Positions 61,301 through 64,000 of a stretch of 64,000 bases of DNA are shown one piece after another (position 1 is the stretch's first letter; every line of letters starts with the position of its first letter). This DNA is from an uncultured Lachnospiraceae bacterium (lineage in GTDB: Bacteria; Bacillota; Clostridia; Lachnospirales; Lachnospiraceae). The notes under the pieces are model-generated. The model saw nothing but the letters and a program-made list of their open reading frames with translations. It searched no databases and was not told where the DNA came from. The DNA is taken from the NCBI GenBank assembly GCA_910585545.1, contig CAJUFN010000012.1, positions 4,948-68,947 on the forward strand, given 5' to 3'. Both the position numbers and the translations under genes were made by a program.

Positions 61301-63032
61301 CTATGGTAACACGCTTGTCTAATTCTACATTTCCACCCTTGCGAACTAAATCATTCCATAATAAAACATTATATCCTTCATCAATCATTGCTCCTGCAAC
61401 TTCATTAAAATATAATTTCATTGCATCAAACTTATCTGCATTTTTGATTCCCAATGTTTCATTTGCCCATTCAACTAAAGGATCAGCAGCGCTTCCTGTC
61501 GCGATTGCAAAATATTCGTCTCCGCCAATGTGGATTGTTTTTGCATGGAAGAAATCCGCAGCTTCTTTACATACTTCGGTAATATATTGACGAACCTCTT
61601 CATTAGCAATATTCAATATTGGAGATATTCTATTAGCTTCATATCTTTTGCCAACATACCAATCCGTTTTTCCGCTATTCTCGAGCATATCCACTTCCAT
61701 TTCGCTATGCCCCGGATAATCAACTTCAGGAATAATCTCTATATTAAATTTACTTGCAAATGCTAATAATTCATCTGCATCTTCTTTTGTATAAAGATAT
61801 CCATCCTTATCCATAAGTTCCGGCACCACTTCTGATTCCCAGCGAATCCCTTCACTATCCTTTAAACGAAGCTGAAGTTTATTCTGCTTATAGTATGCCA
61901 TCTGCTCCATCTGCTCTTCTAACCATTCCACACTGACAAATGTTCTTGCCGTGTCAATCTGGAAACCACGGATCCTCTGATCTGTATAATCCTTCACTGT
62001 TCCTGTCGGAAGTTCATTCCTTTGTGCAAATGCCTGAAGCATTGTCATAGTACCATTCTGGATTCCTTCTATATAATCAGAATGAATCACTACTTTGCCT
62101 TCGGAAATATCAACCTGATAAGAATCTACTTCACTATAAACAACATCTGATTCCGGGAGTTCATACTGGATCGGCTCTTTTACTACGACAATCCCTTCTC
62201 CGTCCTGCACATCTTCGATCATTTTAATCTCATAAAAATCTATAATTCCTTTATCGACCATTCTATCTGCCAGATATTCTGTCTTTTCCTTACTGAATTC
62301 ATCTGTGCAGAAAATCTGATAACTGGTGTTCAATTTGAATTTAACATCTTCTTTCTTTTCAAAGGATTGAATCGCCGGTATTGTTACAGGAAACGCATCT
62401 TCTTCCGGGGCATGATATGCAATACTGGATTCCGCTGCCGGAGTCACCGTTTCTCCCTTTTCAATAGTGATATCATCTATATAGAATGCACCCGAATCCT
62501 TTCCTGTTTTTTGGTTCATACAGTATGCAAAAACATAAAACTCATCTGTACGCGGTCCTGTCGTGATAGTATTCGTTACTTCTTCCCATACACTGCTTTT
62601 CTTCGCATTTTCATATATAGGCGTAGATATATTCCAAGGCGTATCAAAAGAACCTTCGATATCTACAAGCCCCACATTTAAACGAACTCCTGTCTCATTC
62701 CATAAACGAAGCTTAACGGTATATTGTGTATTTGGCTCAACATCACGAACAACGACATTCATACCGCCCTTTCCCTGATTATACTGCCACATTGGAACAT
62801 CCTCTTTAAAATCAGGCTTTTCCATTCCTACTTTAATAGAATACTTTCCGTCATATGCTTTTTCATCCGTTCTTTTAGCCTTATATAGCTGTATGTCCTC
62901 CGGATTTATCTCCTCCTCAAAAGAAGAATTCCCAATAACGACATCCTCCGATGCTTTTGCTGGAATAACATTCATAGGCATAGCGATACACGCCGCCACA
63001 GCAATTGATAATAAACTTTTAAACTTTCTCAT
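58371..63032 (-). CDS. Cell-wall-anchored GH20 beta-N-acetylhexosaminidase with long helical stalk
   Basis: 1553 aa. Signal peptide (1-28), a CBM-like beta-sandwich (~30-197; VIGNSSFEEEINPED...GAFYIDDITIEKG), GH20b domain (~205-345), GH20 barrel (~348-720) with RGFQIDTARTFVSVEWLEEQ, EIIPEVDYPGHSEM and the catalytic pair Asp505-Glu506 (IHIGGDEYF). Residues ~770-1480 are about ten helical FIVAR-type repeats, alternating LYTEESA units with ALNP-DY...YDLDIT units, followed by a linker and AAKTGDAANTAIPAA, hydrophobic segment, RRKANHA. It removes beta-linked GlcNAc/GalNAc from mucin- or milk-type glycans. First gene of the surface-glycosidase trio; consensus promoter and double terminator. Confidence 0.93.
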   Translation of the reverse strand: MRKFKSLLSIAVAACIAMPMNVIPAKASEDVVIGNSSFEEEINPEDIQLYKAKRTDEKAYDGKYSIKVGMEKPDFKEDVPMWQYNQGKGGMNVVVRDVEPNTQYTVKLRLWNETGVRLNVGLVDIEGSFDTPWNISTPIYENAKKSSVWEEVTNTITTGPRTDEFYVFAYCMNQKTGKDSGAFYIDDITIEKGETVTPAAESSIAYHAPEEDAFPVTIPAIQSFEKKEDVKFKLNTSYQIFCTDEFSKEKTEYLADRMVDKGIIDFYEIKMIEDVQDGEGIVVVKEPIQYELPESDVVYSEVDSYQVDISEGKVVIHSDYIEGIQNGTMTMLQAFAQRNELPTGTVKDYTDQRIRGFQIDTARTFVSVEWLEEQMEQMAYYKQNKLQLRLKDSEGIRWESEVVPELMDKDGYLYTKEDADELLAFASKFNIEIIPEVDYPGHSEMEVDMLENSGKTDWYVGKRYEANRISPILNIANEEVRQYITEVCKEAADFFHAKTIHIGGDEYFAIATGSAADPLVEWANETLGIKNADKFDAMKLYFNEVAGAMIDEGYNVLLWNDLVRKGGNVELDKRVTIDFWAGGWTSSYRGSQAAEDGYHTLSSSSTNYHNLWYQPRKESVRNPFPKEMYEKFTRYNYSVSSSTYADDEIITANKDKAMGQMFPIWSDILGGVSEPVLARTVFPRYGVFSYIIWGGQCEEKPLSYEEFERVMFALGSPREDIKTNVKINYNENDLNIVIDEIETKLAAIDVNEDNQSNIDKLNAKIADVKENTGDYAAGAFYTDIINELIHDVENLQYVKIVEEHIADKESLKEALETIKEIDLGLYTDDSVAILNEAVKIARRMIANPNSTQEEVQEAETLLLTASEQLVYRAADYRRVEEAIVKAEALNPENYIDFSGVEDAIEAVVYDLDITNQDRVDAMAETILSAIDSLVPAFELGDKTQLQMLVDEVDKLDMRYYTEASAEAFVIALEKAKEVLANLVPRVEEVEDALETLIDAKTDLVYKKADYSKVDAAVAEAEALNPDDYLNFEILESALDAIIYDLDITKQNEVDAMANAVLNAIGKLDSKYGYKGWLMETLEDAKSYDLNLYTEESAADLLAAIEAAEAILDNPKATQDELDDAEVALWDAMDYLKYKPADYSELNALVEKIELLNPEDFVYFEYVSDRILNIRYDYDLGKQNLVDKMVEDLLWEIENLEPLYEVGDIIVLQEKLDEISAMDMSLYTEESVAVLDEVIKSTQDVIDSILPKKEVVEARLDALNEAVSALEKKSESEETDKEDLAALIDYANKAKKDTSYKYVVAKVREMFEKALADAITVNDKAEATQAEVDAAYEALLKIVHLLEFKGNMERLESLVVTAREEKSEKYTPASWTVFAEALQEAEDILAGGNTLQEEVDAARTKLLNAIFGLREVPNKDKLDQLLEKVKAMDLSIYSAKTASAVKAAYAQAVAVFEDENADQKEVDAAVAALEKVIAGADGSEETDETSGSEDKVVSESTGNKTNTTGNATNKMAGNTAAKTGDAANTAIPAAAVLASVLAAIAAWRRKANHA

Positions 63033-63058
63033 TTCCTTTTCCTCCTCTTTAAGGACAC

Positions 63059-63087
63059 ATTCTACCTTCCCTTTCTTCCAAAATCAA
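63059..63087 (-). promoter_or_regulatory. Promoter of the GH20 gene
   Basis: Minus strand: TTGATT, 17-nt spacer, TAGAAT; short leader with GAGGAGG site. Upstream AAAATTTTT...GAAAAATTTT forms an AT-rich inverted repeat of unclear meaning. Confidence 0.65.
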
Positions 63088-63157
63088 CCACTTCCAAAAT
63101 TTTTCAATGAAATCAAAAAATTTTATATGTTTTACAGAATAATAAGATCTTTAAACA

Positions 63158-63180
63158 AAGAATGTGCGAAGCATATTCTT
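63158..63180. repeat. AAGAATGTGC hairpin, third copy
   Basis: AAGAATGTGC GAA GCATATTCTT stem (one mismatch). Same core as the terminators at 7265 and 58233, but here between a repeat element and a promoter. Confidence 0.6.
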
Positions 63181-63187
63181 GCATCTG

Positions 63188-63261
63188 TCACGCGAGTGCG
63201 TATCCTCCCGGAGGGTTTTATGATATAGGAAAGTTTGTACTTTCCTATATCATAAAAAAAA
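63188..63261 (+). repeat. Dispersed palindrome element, copy 3
   Basis: Left flank identical to copy 1 from CACGCGAGTGCGTATCC to the palindrome (63216-63257). The loop GTTTGTAC is the reverse complement of the copy 1 loop GTACAAAC. It ends on the U-tract of the tRNA terminator. Confidence 0.8.
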
Positions 63262-63282
63262 CACTAGCCATATTGGCTAGTG
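63254..63282 (-). terminator. Terminator of the second tRNA cluster
   Basis: Minus strand: CACTAGCCA ATA TGGCTAGTG then TTTTTTTT, just downstream of tRNA-Lys. Confidence 0.85.
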
Positions 63283-63288
63283 TAAAAG

Positions 63289-63361
63289 TGAAGCATCGGG
63301 GATTCGAACCCCGGACAACTTGATTAAAAGTCAAGTGCTCTACCGACTGAGCTAATGCTCC
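63289..63361 (-). tRNA. tRNA-Lys (TTT)
   Basis: 73 nt. Acceptor GGAGCAT/ATGCTTC, anticodon stem CTTGA/TCAAG around CTTTTAA, discriminator A. Last gene of the cluster. Confidence 0.96.
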
Positions 63362-63396
63362 ATATAATATTAACTTGTCCTACTTTACAGTAGGAA

Positions 63397-63469
<73 letters not shown>

Positions 63470-63573
63470 GTCTTAAGATTAGAAAGCAAAAACAGTAATG
63501 AATTAAAAAAAGCGGATGAAAGCAATCTTTCATACAGCTTACTTCTAACTGTTCACTTTATCTACTAATCTAA

Positions 63574-63647
<74 letters not shown>

Positions 63648-63685
63648 ACAATATAAAATTTAAACTGCTATATCACTATAGCAAA

Positions 63686-63767
63686 TGGATGGAGGTGGAT
63701 TCGAACCACCGAAAGCGTTGCTAACAGATTTACAGTCTGCCCCCTTTGGCCACTCGGGAACCCATCC
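63686..63767 (-). tRNA. tRNA-Tyr (GTA), second copy
   Basis: Same 82-nt sequence as 5788-5869. Confidence 0.97.
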
Positions 63768-63771
63768 AAAA

Positions 63772-63844
63772 AGCCGATGATCGGACTCGAACCGATAACC
63801 TGCTGATTACAAATCAGCTGCTCTGCCAATTGAGCCACATCGGC
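63772..63844 (-). tRNA. tRNA-Thr (TGT)
   Basis: 73 nt. Acceptor GCCGATG/CATCGGC, anticodon stem GCTGA/TCAGC around TTTGTAA, discriminator T. Confidence 0.96.
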
Positions 63845-63863
63845 ACATTTATTTGTTAAAAAA

Positions 63864-63936
63864 TGGGACCAATAGGGCTCGAACCTATGACCCCCTGCTT
63901 GTAAGGCAGGTGCTCTCCCAGCTGAGCTATGATCCC
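63864..63936 (-). tRNA. tRNA-Val (TAC)
   Basis: 73 nt. Acceptor starts GGGATCA, anticodon stem CCTGC/GCAGG around CTTACAA, discriminator A. Confidence 0.96.
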
Positions 63937-63945
63937 ATATATAAG

Positions 63946-64000
63946 CGACCCGGATGGGACTCGAACCCACGACCTCCGCCGTGACAGGGCGGCGCTCTAA
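63946..64000 (-). tRNA. tRNA-Asp (GTC), partial
   Basis: 3' 55 nt only; anticodon stem CCGCC/GGCGG around CTGTCAC, T-arm GGTTCGAGTCC, discriminator G. The 5' end lies outside the window. Confidence 0.9.

Noticed and set aside
48137..63032. LPXTG sorting signals
   Set aside because: None of the three proteins contains LPXTG; the actual motif is AKTGD.

Overview
The window reads as chromosome of a spore-forming, gut-type Firmicute, most likely Lachnospiraceae. The evidence is moderate GC, strong GGAGG ribosome sites, sporulation genes (spoIIE, yabP, yabQ, spmA, spmB, a CotS-like gene), Firmicute gene orders, and a set of very large wall-anchored glycosidases of the kind mucin- or milk-glycan-feeding relatives of Ruminococcus torques/gnavus carry. 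The genus is an inference.

Layout. 1-4400 (minus): end of a transketolase subunit gene, then recR, ybaB and dnaX (replication/repair), then pfkA. 4500-5900: map on plus, then a tRNA cluster (Tyr-Leu-Phe-Gly) on minus. 5900-7300: a small accessory patch with a decayed type I toxin-antitoxin remnant, a frameshifted secreted-peptide gene and an unknown membrane-anchored protein. 7300-18600 (minus): an LCP wall enzyme, a GH13 amylase, then the classic block hup-rqcP-yabP-yabQ-divIC / spoIIE-tilS-hpt-ftsH. 18600-26200 (minus): phosphoglucomutase, CotS-like kinase, CCA-adding enzyme, and an OmpR-type regulator with a large multi-membrane histidine kinase. 26300-29130: an accessory patch with a zinc-ribbon protein, acetyltransferase genes (one intact, one a fragment), a complete predicted type I toxin-antitoxin locus, a YmaF-like protein and many hairpin repeats. 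29130-36150 (minus): lipase, citrate synthase, AIM24-like protein, rsmA, tatD, and metG with a possible attenuator. 36300-38520 (plus): XRE regulator and a DUF885 metallopeptidase-like protein. 38590-48000 (minus): spmA-spmB, a sodium:dicarboxylate-type symporter, an orphan MsmK ATPase, and the conserved speA-like / guanylate-kinase-like / holB / ricT / trmN6 / rsmI operon.

48100-63050 (minus) is the most distinctive part: three consecutive secreted enzymes, a GH20 hexosaminidase (1553 aa), a GH43-like propeller protein (873 aa) and a GH2 beta-galactosidase (2377 aa). All carry helical FIVAR-type stalks and end in the same non-LPXTG sorting signal (AKTGD, hydrophobic segment, positive tail). 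They probably work together at the cell surface on galactose/GlcNAc-containing host glycans. 63250-64000 holds a second tRNA cluster (Asp-Val-Thr-Tyr-fMet-Phe-Lys).

The observations most worth checking are: the type I toxin-antitoxin locus at 28137-28492 with a decayed relative near 5950-6060; a dispersed palindrome placed directly on the U-tract of three unrelated terminators, with its loop inverted between two copies; a LamG domain inserted inside the beta-galactosidase barrel; 21-bp direct repeats at the same position upstream of two of the glycosidase genes; and a SpoIIE that lacks its membrane domain. No CRISPR array, insertion sequence with a transposase, or prophage was seen.
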